Assembly (NCBI GenBank): GCA_026545765.1
Contig: CM048840.1
Coordinates: 31,314,765 to 31,378,764, forward strand
Direction of reading: 5' to 3'
From: Plantago major
Lineage: Eukaryota; Streptophyta; Magnoliopsida; Lamiales; Plantaginaceae
Length of the DNA: 64,000 nucleotides
Shown: positions 44,042 to 59,439 of the stretch, in pieces
How positions within the stretch are numbered: position 1 is the stretch's first letter
Layout: each line of letters begins with the position of its first letter
Position numbers and translations under genes: made by a program
The notes under the pieces: generated by a model
What the model was told of the DNA's origin: nothing
What the model saw: only the letters and a program-made list of their open reading frames with translations
Databases searched by the model: none

Positions 44042-46172
44042 AATGCCATTTCTCAATATTTGTGATTATGTCGTTTTGGTTCGACTTTAGTTTGGTTTAA
44101 CTTGTTTTGGAGTTTTTGGGAGTCATTTGAAAGACTTGTAGAGTTTGATTTGACTTTAGTTTGGTATAACTTGTTTTTATTTATTAAGTTTGAGAAAAAA
44201 CTCAACGTATACTTCTGAGTTTACTTCTATTGTTCTAATATCTTCCAATAAAAGAACATGTCGATTTTTGTTAGAGATGTACGTACAAAGTATGTGAACC
44301 AGTTTGAATGGTACTCTCAGGTTCCTGTAGTTTCTTATCTTAACTCAACTTTTACGGTAGAAAAGAAGGGTAATTCGAATCGTAACTATACTTTTTATTT
44401 CATTGATCTACTAAAAGTCGTGTTAAAAAGAAAGAAAGAAAAAGGTTGAAAATATCTCAATTGGATAAATTTTTTTATTTTCCTCGTACAAAAGATGGGT
44501 TGTGTAAATAAATGATAAAATATTAATAATAATAATAATAATAATAATTTAATGAACTTAAGAGAGCTGAACTGAATGAGTTTTCAGTTGAAAAGAACAT
44601 AGCCTTACTCATGTTAATTTGAATATTTTTTTGAGATACAATATTTCTTTTTTTTTTAAATACAATATTACAATTACGAGAAATAAATTACCCATTTCGG
44701 AGATCGAACTCGTGATCTCTTGTGTACAGGGTGTCTCAGCTTGCCACCAAACTACTGAAATTATATATCTAGTAAAAGAAAGAAAGAGCACTAGATTGGA
44801 AAGATAACGAATCCACTTCTTATATGCTAACTATAGTTAAATTATTTCCTAATTACTTGAGCTAAATGATGACATGTGGATCAATTATATGTATGGAGTA
44901 TTTAGTGGTGGTATTTTATGGAGTAGATGATCCACACCGTAATGACGACAATACATCAATAAGGAAAGCATAAATACAAAAAAAGGAAAAAAAATAAAGA
45001 GAATAACAAATAAAAATAAATAAATACGTATTTCCGGAATATTCACATTTACGCGTGTGCTATATGTATTGCCTACACATATGGTAATGGAAAAAAGTAT
45101 GCGTGCTTCATAGATCAATCCGCATAACATTTTTGTTTCTGCAGCTGGGCACTATATGTCCACACCCCTCCTAGTCCTATACTCCCACCACCACACGAAT
45201 TTTAACATTAAATTATATAAATAATTAGAATAATTTATAAAATATGAACATAGTGGATAAAAGAAATCGTGAATAAAATAAAATAACGAGTGAATAAAGT
45301 ATGAGATATGTTTTTATTTAAGGTATGAAGTTTGGAATTGTTACAACCGTAAAAAAGAAAGTGAAGAGTTGAAATTAACACGGTTGTAGTATATTCAAAG
45401 CCCATCAAGTGAACTCAATAGATTAATTAATTAATTGTGTAAGCCGTAAGAACTCGGAATTAACCTAAAGGTTATGGAATCAATTAATGAAAATGAATTA
45501 TTTATTTAGAATTGTTGTTATATTATTGTATCTAAAAAAAACTAAAACAACTTATATATGCCGCATTCTGACGAAATCAAAGTTGAAAACCAACTAGCTT
45601 AATAAAAGTTGATCAGATGCCGAAATGTTTGCGATTAAAATGGATTAAGTTCATGTAGATTTAGGACAAAATATAAATTAAAGAATATGTGAAATTTTGT
45701 ACTATTGGAGTAGTTATGTATCATCCAAGAAAATCTTTGTACATGAGATATTGGTCAAGTGCAAAATCATTGTGAAATCTTGTGCAGTTACGAAGAATCA
45801 TGTCATGAAGATCACATTCTGCCTTAGTTTGCTACTTGAGTGTTACCTGCCCAACGAATCTTGGAGAACTTATCAACAAGTCGTCTGGTACAGTTTTATT
45901 TACAAAACTTATGTCCACCTTTGTAATATAAACACTATAGTTCTCTAATTAATTGCTCGAATTTATTTTAACGCAGTTTTTATCGTTTTAGTGTTATAAC
46001 AAACACCCTGATACTCTCGATTTAACAACACCTCTAATTTAATACTCCATCTGTTTCGGACTCAACTTTTCATGTGTCATCTACTCTATTTCATTGATTG
46101 GCGAGATCATCTACCAAACATGCATTGATACGTTTGGACTGGATAGGCTTATTTAGCTTATTATTATAATTA
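44042..46172. other. AT-rich intergenic DNA
   Basis: No gene is supported. It contains an AAT microsatellite (about 44523-44549) and a SINE-like segment (44690-44765). Confidence 0.4.
44690..44765 (-). repeat. SINE-like tRNA-derived sequence
   Basis: The minus strand has AGTAGTTTGGTGGCAAGC (A-box-like) and CACGAGTTCGATCTCCG (B box) at tRNA-like spacing. The intervening CTGAGACACCCTGTAC is typical of plant SINE heads. The tail was not delimited. Confidence 0.5.
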
Positions 46173-46998
46173 CTAGTGGAAGAGCACCGCGTTAAACGCG
46201 GTGCCAAATGTAGTTGAATGCGATAGTATGTTGAAAATTCTTTTTTTACTTGTTGAGTAGGATCCAACATGAAAAGTTGTTGCAGAAAAGTTTGATTTGC
46301 ATGTGAATGAATATGGTTATGGACCTTAATCTTTTGAATGATGATAAATTCCACCATTTGCTTTAAAGTAATTAATCTGCAGTGGCTATAAAAATGAGAC
46401 ATGGTGATAAATTCCAATGGAGACAAACTTCCAACTTCTGCAGAGTATATGCTAATCAAGATTCAAAATCAAACTTGTTTCAGGAATACAAACAAACATC
46501 TGATGGTCATATTCGCTCAAACGTATGAAAATCGTTTACATCACAAGAGACTTACTTATACACAATAGAGAAGATAGCAAACAATCATGATGCAAAGGGT
46601 AGCAAACCAAATTGCTAACACTAATTTTTAAGCACACGAGTGAAGATGGAGAAACTACTTAAATACTGACTATCGATATCAAAAGTTATTCCAAGAAATA
46701 TTCCAAGAGTGAAAAAGTATTAGAATAAAGAGAACGAAGAAAACTTGCCTGCAACAACTTGATTGGAAAGAGCCCATGGCGCCTGTTGCCAAATTATTCA
46801 TCTTCTCTAATTTAATAGAGAGAGGCCGTTTGTGCCTAACCAAACGTTTGTCTTCCAATTAATTCAAGAGAAACAAACTTATTGCAATTTGATAATTAAT
46901 ACTCTAATTTAAATTTACAAGGGAAACTTTTTTATTTAAGGTTAAACTTGTAAATTCACTTGGTACCAAAACTTAAAAACATTCTCTCTTATAATAGA
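46173..46998 (-). mobile_element. Non-autonomous Helitron
   Basis: On the minus strand the element starts TCTATTATAAGAGAGAATG, preceded by A. It ends with an 8-bp stem hairpin (GCACCGCG / CGCGGTGC, 46184-46204), then TCTTCCACTAG followed by T. A 5' TC, a subterminal 3' hairpin, a CTRR end and insertion between A and T are the Helitron hallmarks. At 826 bases with no Rep/helicase it depends on other copies. It lies about 200 bases from the 3' end of the chitinase gene. Confidence 0.72.
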
Positions 46999-47193
46999 TA
47001 CACTTATAATTATAAGCTCACTTTAAACTGAGCTTCCTAGAGCAGCTACAAGCAACTTAGCGAAACAAAGTTATCTCATTCACAGATATATATATATATA
47101 TAGATGCATGGTCATCACATTGTTGAAACATAAGTAAAATGATACATAACCAACAACGTATACACAAACAAACAGTAAATGAAGAACATTCAT
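46999..47193. other. 3' flank of the chitinase gene
   Basis: A short non-coding interval contains an AT microsatellite (about 47085-47102). Confidence 0.5.
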
Positions 47194-49486
<2,293 letters not shown>

Positions 49487-52400
49487 CTAAGCCAAGAGTT
49501 GGGAAACAATTTGTTGTTGAGAATCTGGGCCGTTGTTATTGACACTTGGAATGATTTCTGCTGGAGAAATGAACTTAACAAACTCCTGGAGCTCCGTAAA
49601 GCTAGAATGTTCACTGTAAGGTACTTCATACCTGAACAGGTAAAGCCATGTTACTCCAGCGTCTAAGCTGTAATAAGTTATTTAAGTTCTGCATGAAGAA
49701 CAGGCAACAATGTGGTGGCATGTAGCTGGCTAGCTGCAACTAAATTGCATGGGGGTCTTGGTTATCATTTCAAGCATAAGTTAGAAATCAATGTCACCTT
49801 ATAATGGTGCCCTGCTGCCATCTTCTTCCTGTCGCCTTTTTACCTTTCCCAAATGTCCAACCAGTGGGTGAGAAAGCTACTATTAGACTAAATCGGCCCT
49901 GTAACAAATGTTGGAAAATAAGGTCAATATGTTGGCATGAGATACGTCTCAAAAATAAAGTGTGAATCAGAACAAGAAATGCTAAGCAATATATATTAGT
50001 ATTTCATAAAGCATGAGTTATAACATTATTGCTACATGTGAACTATAATCTGCATCCACATCGGAAAGAATGTTGCGGATTGAGCTGGAATAGTGGATGT
50101 ATCTTGTAAGCATAAGATCATGACAAGTCTTGTGCTGTAGTCTAAATTGAATGTCAGGTAGATTTGTAGTATTACCATGTACTGGCTAGAGACATGCTTC
50201 AGTCGTTTGAAACTGGCAATGGTCCACATGGGGACAACATGAATGTGGCTCTCGTGTTCATTGGGCGTAAGCCACTGCATATCTTCCTGTGGCAGACTCA
50301 AACATTCCAACAGGCGCAATTTTGCAGCAGTCACGTAAACTTTCTTGCCGAGAGTTTTAGCAAGCTCAATAAATAGCTTTTCTTTTCCTGTACATGAAGC
50401 AAACATAGGAAGAATAGTCACTGAGGTTGCACAAGAGATTAATCCTTGGTACTAAGAAAACAGTATACTTGATTTTACGGTGAAAATACGTACCAATTGT
50501 GTAGCTGCCGATCAAAAACAAAGTTTTTGGGTTAAAGGCTTCAGCTTGGACAGCATCAATCACGAATTGGATTACAGCATCTTGTTTTGGGAAGTCATAC
50601 TGCATAGAAAAGGAAACATCTGAACTTATAATTCACCAGTATTAAAGCCAATATATGGATGTGATATGAACTTGGCTATAAGTCCATTGGAACAAAAGAA
50701 TAATCTTTCAATCTATGAGATATGCAAGAGGATGAAACCACTTTGACAGGGACAAACAAACAAAAAGTTTCTTTAGTTTGATATGCTAGAACCAGAAATA
50801 GTTCTAAATCATACAAGAAAATCAGGATAAACAGTTTTACACGTTACCTGCGGATCACAGTAGGTTGTGTCAAGGATGAGAGTGTGGACCTTAGGAGCTT
50901 GAAGAATAGACAGTTGAGCAATATCCTCACCAAATCGAAAATCTCCCGTGTGTAAAACAGGCTGAAAGAGTAAAGTGCAGATTCCCTCTTAGAAACAGCT
51001 AAACCACAAGATACGGTCAAGCGTCAACAATTAGTAGGATCCTTTACCTTATTGTTTGGTGGTTCAAATAATATAATAATTGCTCCAGGGCAGTGATTTG
51101 CATCAAAGCATGTCACATCAGTTCCAGCAATATTAACCTTCTCGTTGAGAGACAAAATTTGAATTTTGTCCCAAGGAATGCCCATTTTCATATTTATCAG
51201 CTTTGCGGTGATTGAGGAACAATATATCATCCCATGACAGAAGGACTTAGTAAGTCCTTGATAATCTGCAATGAGCGACGCATAGAGAAGTTCAAATAAC
51301 GGTTTCTCATCAATAAACCAGAACCATAAATGTGAGGTCCACATCAACCCCAGGATGCAATTTAACATCATTTTTAAGCTCTGAATGCAAGCTTATTCTT
51401 GGGTCTCAGGAATTCTTTCTCCATCAATGTCATCAAACCTATATACTTCATGATATGTTCCATAGGACACCCAGTTTTCATATTTGTCGACCAATTTGTG
51501 TTCTTCAGCACACCAAAACTAAACTTCCATTTTTGTATTAAGAGTCTAACTGGTTCACTGAATTAGCACACAATGTTTCAAATTGATAGGCGTTTAGGCA
51601 AATGGACCATTTAATCTTTTAACATCAAATAGCCAGAGAGCAGTGCAGATAGAGGTTGTTTAAGACTTGTGAACCAACGTGGATTGTTGATCCTCTTTTA
51701 CACTCCAACACTCACTCTTTTACTCTCTCTCTCCACGGACCTTTAAACAAGAAGAAAGCTCATGCCAAAGAGTAGACTAGATGATGAGATAATGCAACCT
51801 ACAAGTACACTAAACCTAGTAGTCCGATAGAGCGAAGCTATGAGTCCTGAGCAGCAGAAAAAATCAGCCAAAGAGTGACATACAATATGTAGAAAATTTA
51901 GACTTACGATCTAAATGGAAGTGAGTCAGAAACCAATGAGAGCAATCTCTTCTTAGGTACTTGAAAGCGTCCTGCATGATAACAAATATTAAAACTGGAG
52001 ACTTGTATATCATGATAAAGAAAATAAAATAAATAAATAAATCAATGTGCGGGGAAAATGAAATTAAGCAGACAAAACATAATATCAAATCGCCATCAGT
52101 AATTTACAAGAAAACCAAGCATGTTTACAGATAAATGTGAGATGTAAACGTTGATAACAGTTTAAACACCAAGACGGCCATGAAAAATGAGGATCATACA
52201 CTCATGAAGGATAGTTGATGATTAGAAGATGACAATCAGTTTGCTGGAAGTAAATCTTACCACACGAAATGGGGTTCCAGGTATACGACACCACAGAGGA
52301 ACATCTTTCTGCTTTCTATTACTGGCACGAGCTTTCCCTGGAATACTTTTACGAGTTGAATCTGTGTCCCTTCTAGCATTGTTTTTCTTATTAGAAGAGA

Positions 52401-55232
52401 CTACCCCAATTTTTCTTGCAGGGTTAGGACATGGAAAATAATCAGTTATCAACTTGTTGGTACCCAGTTTAGTCTCTACAGCTTCACTTTTCGAGACTTC
52501 TACATTTTGTTCGGGGTCCAGGGTTGTATCATTTCTTATCTCCCTCAAGGCATGAACAATTGTTTTTCTGGGACCAAGTGCTGTAATGCCAATGCTCATT
52601 AGATCCTGTTAGAAAACAGTAGCCACCATATTCAATGAATATTTTATTGAAATGATAAAAGTATAGATCTTACAAGTGTAACGAACTCTGATAAGTTGCT
52701 TGGTAATCCTATTAACTGTAGACAAGTCATTATCACAGGACTACATTCGATATAAAAATATTCAAGCTAGCACATTTCTCTGATGTTACTGGAAGATAAG
52801 CATTGGGGCAGAATATAACTAATAACAAATCAGATTGGACAACAAAAACGTTTTATCTATTTGGAGCGAATATAAACTGAAAGTAAAATATTTGTCCTGT
52901 GTTATAGCGTGGAATCTGACGAGTACGTGATTTACAAGTGAAAAGAGCAAAGTCAAATGCAGTTCCAAGATACAACTATCAATTAATACCATGATTTCAT
53001 AATGGTCGTCTCCAAAAGGAGCAGATATTATGCATGATATTTTTATTTATAAAGAGCCAAGCATACAGATTGTTGCAAAGTTTGACATCCATTAGCACTC
53101 TAACGATTAATGTTGGAGTTGACAATACCTTTTCAAGCCTTTACTATGATTACGAGAACAATACAAAGAAGGAAGAAAGGCACCTCTTCTGTGAGCCATT
53201 GCAATGCATTCCAATCTATCTCCTCCCTTACAAAAATTTCTTCATACTTGGAAAGTCCCAAATTTCGCAACCATGTCACAACTGGCGACACGTCAACAAG
53301 TTTTGTAGGTGATTTATGAGGAGAACCATCAACAACCTGCCCAGGGCATTGACCTAATCCAGAAGCATCATTTGCAATTCCCACCTGTACAAAAAAGAAG
53401 TAACGTTAAGCTTTGATTCAATTGGAACTCTGATATGTTACAGTTACAGGGAGGATTCAGGTCTGAAATCTCACATTCCTTGAAACTTAACAACTGAAAG
53501 TGCAGCTGTTTAAGTCATTGTTGTAGCAACATTGCTATGACTGTTGCAGAAACAATGGCTATAACAGTCTCAGTCCAGAAATTATGCACTTTGAAGGACT
53601 TAATTAATAATTGCATTTTTCACTAACGTTAACCTAGTTCCATGTTTGTGATTGTTTGGTTTCAGGCAAGAAGCGACTTATATTCAAGAAAGCCATGGAG
53701 TCTTAGAAGACGAGATACAAGGGACTCTTGGAAGTCAATATCTTATGGACTCTTAGAAGATTGAATGATTTGGACTCTTGAAGATAAGGATAAAGATGAA
53801 GACTTGATTCTGCGTATCGGTGTCAAATTGAAGTATTATAAATACTAGATCAAGTGATGAAGAAGATTACGGATTTTAGAGATTTGAGATTCACAATCAA
53901 TAGTTGTAATCTTCTCATATTTTTACTAGTCTTTGAAGTGTCTAGTTTAGGTGCTTTAGAATAATTCATTCCGACTAGTTCTAGTGTTTGATCTTTTCTC
54001 ATTGAAGATTTTAAACCTAGTTTTGTAAATCCTCATTATTATAGTGGATATTTGCCTTGGGCGCAGTAGGTATATTTATATACCTACTAGAAAGAAACAT
54101 CTTGTTTGCTGTTATTGTTTACTTAATTCCGCTGTGCATTTGATTGTTCTTGTCACTGTGACACTCACTGTGATAGCAACATTGTTATTCACAGGTGTGT
54201 ATCAGTATAGTAACAAACCTTCAGGTCCTTTATTTCTTTCAACAACCAGCTATCTAGAGCAAAAGCTATTCTCCAAACATCACAAATTGGCATGAAGTTG
54301 CCTGACAGGTAGTTCTAAATAAGAGATTCAACAGGCTTATACTTTTCTAGCATAAGATATGATTATTCATCAATCAAATTCATCGAAAATAGTTTCTAGT
54401 TACTAAAGTCTAAGGTCTTAACTCTTAAGGTCAAACAACATTTTTTCCATATGGACATCCATAGTCAATTAAATAAATCAAAACCTCTTTTCCCAACCAT
54501 TCAGAACCTGTATATCCTCCTAGCACGAAACATAAACTAATTAACAAATCTACAACCCCGTAACAGAATGCATCACATCAATCATAAACGTCAACTATTC
54601 TGCAACACATAGACAGCCTAAAAAAAACAAGAAGAAGAAGAAGAATCAAGAAGACATACATCAGTAGAACCACCCTCCATTTGGTCGAGGCACTGATTGG
54701 TATGAACCTGCCTGAGTTCATCACTCATCCTGGATAAATCCGCTCCACAAAGCGGACAGCTAATCGAACTCACACACTTATTACCCAATTCATCATTCGC
54801 ACAAAGCTTGAGCAGCACATCAAGCTGCGTACTCCCCTCCTCTTCATCTTCCTCATTATCCCCGCATTTCATCAATCCGGATGCTTCGGAGTCAGCACTA
54901 GGTACATATTCCGGAAAAGTGGCATCTTTTTGCACCGGCTTGATAAAATGAAGGAATGGTTCGTCTGAGCTCAAATCACAGCAAAAATCGGGAGGTAGCT
55001 CAGTGGGGGGTATGTTTTCGTTTCCGGGGTTTACGGGTTTTTGTCTTTTGGGCTTCTTGGAGGGGCGAATTGAGGTGGGTTTGGATGTAGTGGTGATGGT
55101 GAGTGATTGAGAAGGGTATTCTTGGAAATCGTCGTCGTCGATGAAGGGAGAGGTGAAGTTGAGATTGTGGCGCTGCGATTGGGAAATTGGACGGAGAGTG
55201 TTCGATTTGGAGGTGGGAAGATTGGTCGCCAT
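49487..55232 (-). CDS. SAM-domain SNM1/PSO2-like DNA cross-link repair nuclease, ten exons
   Basis: Ten exons with consensus GT-AG borders join in phase to 692 residues: 55232-54660, 53384-53184, 52605-52261, 51971-51908, 51265-51048, 50961-50848, 50599-50494, 50387-50176, 49898-49798, 49631-49487. Domains in order: a low-complexity N-terminus with basic SKKPKRQK; a UBZ4 zinc finger (C159, C162, H177, C181); a SAM domain from about 226 to 285 (VVTWLRNLGLSKYEEIF); and a metallo-beta-lactamase fold with HFHLDH (H390, H392, D394, H395), DANHCPG (H452) and LHTGDFR (D474). The beta-CASP region follows (LDTTYCDPQYDFP, GKEKLFIELAKTLGKKVYV) and the C-terminal VAFSPTGWTFGKGKK, YEVPYSEHSSFTEL and IIPSVNNNGPDS. 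All metal-binding residues are kept. SNM1 proteins act in the nucleus on interstrand cross-links. The added SAM domain makes this resemble Arabidopsis AT2G45700 more than AtSNM1. Confidence 0.93.
53385..54659 (-). other. Large first intron of the SNM1-like gene
   Basis: At 1275 bases it is the longest intron of the gene. Bases 53620-54020 contain repeated GGACTCTTGGAAG / GGAGTCTTAGAAG / GGACTCTTAGAAG words, suggesting an inserted sequence of unknown type. No coding domain was seen. Confidence 0.45.
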
Positions 55233-57115
55233 GAATGAATTGAGGTAGTACTGAGAATTGAAAGACTGGTTGAATTGGGGTAGAAGAAGAAGAAGAATGT
55301 TTTTTCCCAGATTTTGAGACGATGAATGGAGGGAAAATGAGGTTCAAATTGGTTCACAAAACCGGATATTGTTCTTTTACTAAACCGGATTTTGACTTTT
55401 AAAGGGGCAATTACATATAAACTGTTAGATTTTATCTTTGCAGAATCTACCACTTGGGATTCAACAATTACGTCTTAATCTTCCGATAAAACAATTATAT
55501 CTAGGTCCACGAATTTGACTTTTCGCGAACTTAAGCCAGGAAAAACCATATTTGCCCCTGTTCCAATTTCAACTTTTCAAAATCACCAAACAGCCTTACC
55601 TAATGACTAATCACGTGAGAAGCACGTGAGGACTTCAATGTAATTGAATTAGATTTATCAAGTAGTCACTTGTAATAATTTATTTACCGTTTTTTTCAAA
55701 AAAACTAGACTTAGTGGTAAAATATGAAAATATGCATGGGCCAAATTGATAGAAAATGGAAGTGCCCATCAAAATCTATTTTGCAATCTAAGTCCCTGAG
55801 GGAAAAATCCTAAAAAGGTACCCTAAGTTGTTACGTTTCCGGTTTTGGTACCTTTATTTATTCAAATCGATTTTGGTACATTAACTTGATTTTTGTCGAT
55901 TTGTATACTCGTTAGTCGATTTGACTCAAATCGATTTTGACCGTTTTAGTGCGAATTATCATGAATTATGACATTTTTCGTCAAAACGTCGCGTGAAATA
56001 CATGCACTATGAATAAAAAGTTAATTTTTTTTAAAATTCAATTAAAAAGAAAAAGGTAAAAGGAAAAGAAAGAAGAAGATTATGAAGAAACTGCCTGCTC
56101 CAGAAAGAAGATTAAGAAGAAAGAAGAAGAAGAAAGAAGAAGATTAAGAAGAAAGAAGAGATCGATCGATCGAATCAGATGAGAAAGAAGCCAATTTAAT
56201 CACAAATTGGAGCAGGCCATGCTTCATCCATTCATCCCCACCGCCTACTCCACATTCACCACCACCTACGCCCTCCCCTCCACCTTCACCACCACCTACG
56301 CCCTGATCCATTGGCCATGGCCATGGCAGATCTGGAATGGAGCTTCCAGATCCGGAATGGAAGCTCCGTGGTGGAGCTTCCATAGTGGTTCCGGCCATGG
56401 CAGATCTGGAATGGTGGTTCCGGCCGTGGTGTAGCTTCCATGGTGGTTCCGTGGTGGAGCTTCCATCAAGAAGCTTCCATTGAAGTCAGCCATGGAAGAA
56501 GATTTTGCCAATCCGTGGTGGAGCTTCCATCAATCTAGCGAGCAGGAATAGATTTTGCCAATCTGTTTGTTTTGATGTTTTTGTTTTGACAAGTTTAATC
56601 TCATTCGATTCTATCAGACAATTAATTACAATTCGGTTTTATGCTATTATCACAAATCTTGTTTAAAAAAATAAAAAAATTTAGAAAGAATTGGTAAGGA
56701 TCTGTTTGGTTTGTGAATAAGCTGATATGTGACTTAAGCTGGTCAACACAAAAACGGATTAATGGACCTAGATGTAATTGTTGAACTAGATGGTAGTCAT
56801 CTATTACAGAGGCGTCTAGCACGGGTGGTGTATGTAATTTTCCCACTTTTAAAACCCAAACAAAAACTAACTAAAGAATGAGGTAACCAAAATTGGTACT
56901 AAGATCTCAAATTTATGATTTGAAACCCATTGGGGCAATAGATCGAACCAGTTGAAATTCAACCCGACATCTTTATTGTAACTCGTTATTAATTGGGAGG
57001 GATTTGGGCCGGTGCCCTTTTCCAGACACTAATTCAAGAAACGACCTTTTTGCTTTACCCTCGCCACACACACATGAACTGACCATAATATAACCTACCT
57101 TCTTACTCTATCATT
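55233..57115. other. SNM1-like upstream region and low-complexity DNA
   Basis: The SNM1-like leader and promoter occupy roughly 55233-55450. 55800-55930 repeats GGTTTTGGTACC and AATCGATTTTG motifs. 56040-56165 is a GAAGAA/AAGAAA purine tract. 56210-56300 repeats CACCACCTACGCC. 56330-56535 has GTGGTGGAGCTTCCAT and related words in both orientations. No gene is supported; the small frames on both strands are products of the repeats. Confidence 0.45.
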
Positions 57116-57119
57116 CACC

Positions 57120-57475
57120 ATTCCATCACATTTCTCCCTCTCTATATATTCTCTCCACCTTCACCTCCCACCACCACCGGCCTCCACAACACCACCATTG
57201 TCGGCCTCCCACCACCTCCGCACCACCACCATTCCAAAACAGCACCGGCCTCCACCTAACCACCGCGCCAGCCTCCACCCCCACCACCGTCCACCCAACC
57301 ACAGTCACACCACCACCCCCACCAACCTCACACCTGCTTCTGACCACCAGATCCACCACCTGCTTCCGACTAACAGATCCACCTCACTACCCTTCGACCA
57401 ACAGATCCACCGGCCTCTGTCGCCCCAACCACCAGCCCCACACGGAGACCAGTCCATCTCTTTTGCAGCACCATG
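57120..57475 (+). repeat. CCACCA-rich low-complexity tract
   Basis: About 350 C-rich bases are built from CCACCACC, CCGGCCTCCACC and CAGATCCACC variants. The open frames on both strands (Pro/His-rich on plus, Gly/Val-rich on minus) follow from composition. A short secreted proline-rich peptide cannot be excluded but there is no signal peptide. Confidence 0.5.
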
Positions 57476-57479
57476 ATGT

Positions 57480-59118
57480 GCACTTGGAAATTTAAATGCG
57501 TTGTACGTAGTACATGTAATTCTCAATTGCAATCAAAGATTAAATTTATATTCGTCGGAAGCTCACAAACTGACAGCAATAGTAGTAAGTTAACTTGGGA
57601 TGTCGTTCTCCACGGACACTTAGCATAGGAACAAACAAGTAACGTTTTGATTTCTCTTGCAGACAGCAGATAGATTAAAAGTAAACAGATTGCAAGCAGA
57701 TGATTGATTCACAATAAACCCTAATTATACTGGTTGTGATCGATGGTGTATGGTGTAAAGGACCCCCGACCTCCCTCTTGCTATGCTACTCCCAACTTCC
57801 TAGTTAATATCCTACGCGATTACCTCTAACGACAGCAGGGCATAATACTATGGTGTCAAGGCGCAGTCGGCACGAGTACCTGTAGATGCTCAGAAATCTA
57901 CAATCAAATTAGGTTAATGAATTGGGGGGCACCGACAACCTGCAAGGCAACAAGAGCAAACGAGACGTAAGATACCAAGGTGACACCGGTGTTGTGCCGA
58001 CCGTATGGACTCCGACGCTCAAGTTAGTAAGCTGATAGAAGATTAATAGAGTAATAGAGACAAAGAGAGAGAGATGATGGAGGTCGACTTATCCTGTTGA
58101 CGGTTCGGCAATGTGTGGATGGATACCGACGATAAGCTAGCTGACCTTGCTGGAAGTGGCTGGTTGGCTATCGTGGGATAGTGATGGAAGGATACCAGTG
58201 AGAGGCTAGCTAACCTTGTTGGAGGAAGCTAGCTGACGGACGTCGGATGGTATGATAAGATGGCGGAAGGTGGTAGATGACTGATGGACGTTGGATGATG
58301 ATGGAGGGTGATAGGCGATGATCAAGATGTAAGGCGATGATCAGTGATGGTTGATAGCTTGATAGAGATGGAGGCGTCAGAGTGATAGCTAGGGTTTCTC
58401 GTAGTGTGAATGATATGAGTTCCTCCTTCCACCTGCCTTCCTTTATAGCCTTTCAGCCCGTTAGAGTCCATACCAGCCTTCCCTATATTTCGGGTGAGGA
58501 GTCTTTTAGTGAGTTGGACTATGTCAAGCCGGTTGCTTACTGACTGACTGAGTCAATCAAGCAATGCGAGTTGGTTAGTTTGTTAAACTGGCGTGGTCAG
58601 TCATGCAAGGTAAGTTGGCTAGCTTGTCAACCACTTGGGTGGCTGGCAAGGCTAGACGAAAGCTTGCTAACTTTGGAAGGTTGGTGAGGTCAAGTGACCC
58701 AGGTAGCCTGTGGACTACATGGTTGGATGAGTGGCTTAGCTTGGTGGGTGAGCTTATTGATCTTTGGAATTCCATTTGCGTATAAAGCCAAAATGTACTC
58801 CTTAATGGACCATGGATTGGCCCGTAGTCTTGGTGGGCTAATCAAGTACGTACGAATTTTAGCCAGTACAGTTTGTCACCCACTCTACAAGTCGAGGGTC
58901 TCGAGTTGTAGAGTAGAGTTTCTATGTCCGAATAGCCATGCTTGCCATATTTCGGACAGATGACTTGCCCCATCTTTGGATGTTTTGATCTCTTTGAATG
59001 AAACTGTTATTCTGTGAATTTACAAGAATAATAAATTACAAGCTCATCGCCAGGGAGAACGATTAGCTAATCACTTTTGAGCTTGGGATTGCATTTTGAA
59101 ATTGGGGCTTAGGTGGTA
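57480..59118 (-). repeat. Possible 3' LTR / 3' UTR of the Tat-like gypsy element
   Basis: No protein is encoded here. On the minus strand 57625-57600 reads GTCCGTGGAGAACGACATCCC, a form like the TCC-TGTGGA-TCGAC strings found near the U5 end of plant gypsy LTRs. The interval has many direct short repeats (GATGG, AGCTAGC) in 58080-58400. The position, left of a minus-strand pol and its antisense gene, is where the 3' LTR should be. The ends were not defined and no second LTR is inside the window. Confidence 0.35.
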
Positions 59119-59121
59119 CCA

Positions 59122-59439
59122 TCCCAAGTCAAATTGGAGGGTGGCATGGAGACATGCCAGCCTGGTTAATAGCATGTCATCCCAAGTTATATTGGATGGT
59201 GGCATGATAACTGGCCGGCTGGTTGGTAACATGCCATCCCAAGTTATATTGGATGATGGCATGGTAGCGTGCCAGCCCCCCCCCCCCTTTGTTTGTCGTG
59301 CCAGCCTAGTTGGTATCATGCCATCCCAAGTTATATTGGATGATGGCATAGTAGCGTGCCAGCCTGGTTGATAGCATGTCATCCCAAGTTATATTGGATG
59401 ATGGCATGGTAATGTGCTAGCCTGGTTGATAGCCTACCA
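59122..59439 (+). repeat. Tandem repeat A, about 58-base unit
   Basis: TCCCAAGT-TATATTGGATG copies start at 59122, 59180, 59237, 59324 and 59382, giving spacings of 58, 57, 87 and 58. The 87-base spacing is due to an extra segment including an 11-C run near 59277. Each unit ends in AGCCTGGTTGATAGCATG-like text. Overlapping frames on both strands are repeat artefacts. Confidence 0.85.

Noticed and set aside
57198-57476. Proline/histidine-rich protein of 92 codons
   Set aside because: It lies in a CCACCA low-complexity tract open on both strands and lacks a signal peptide.
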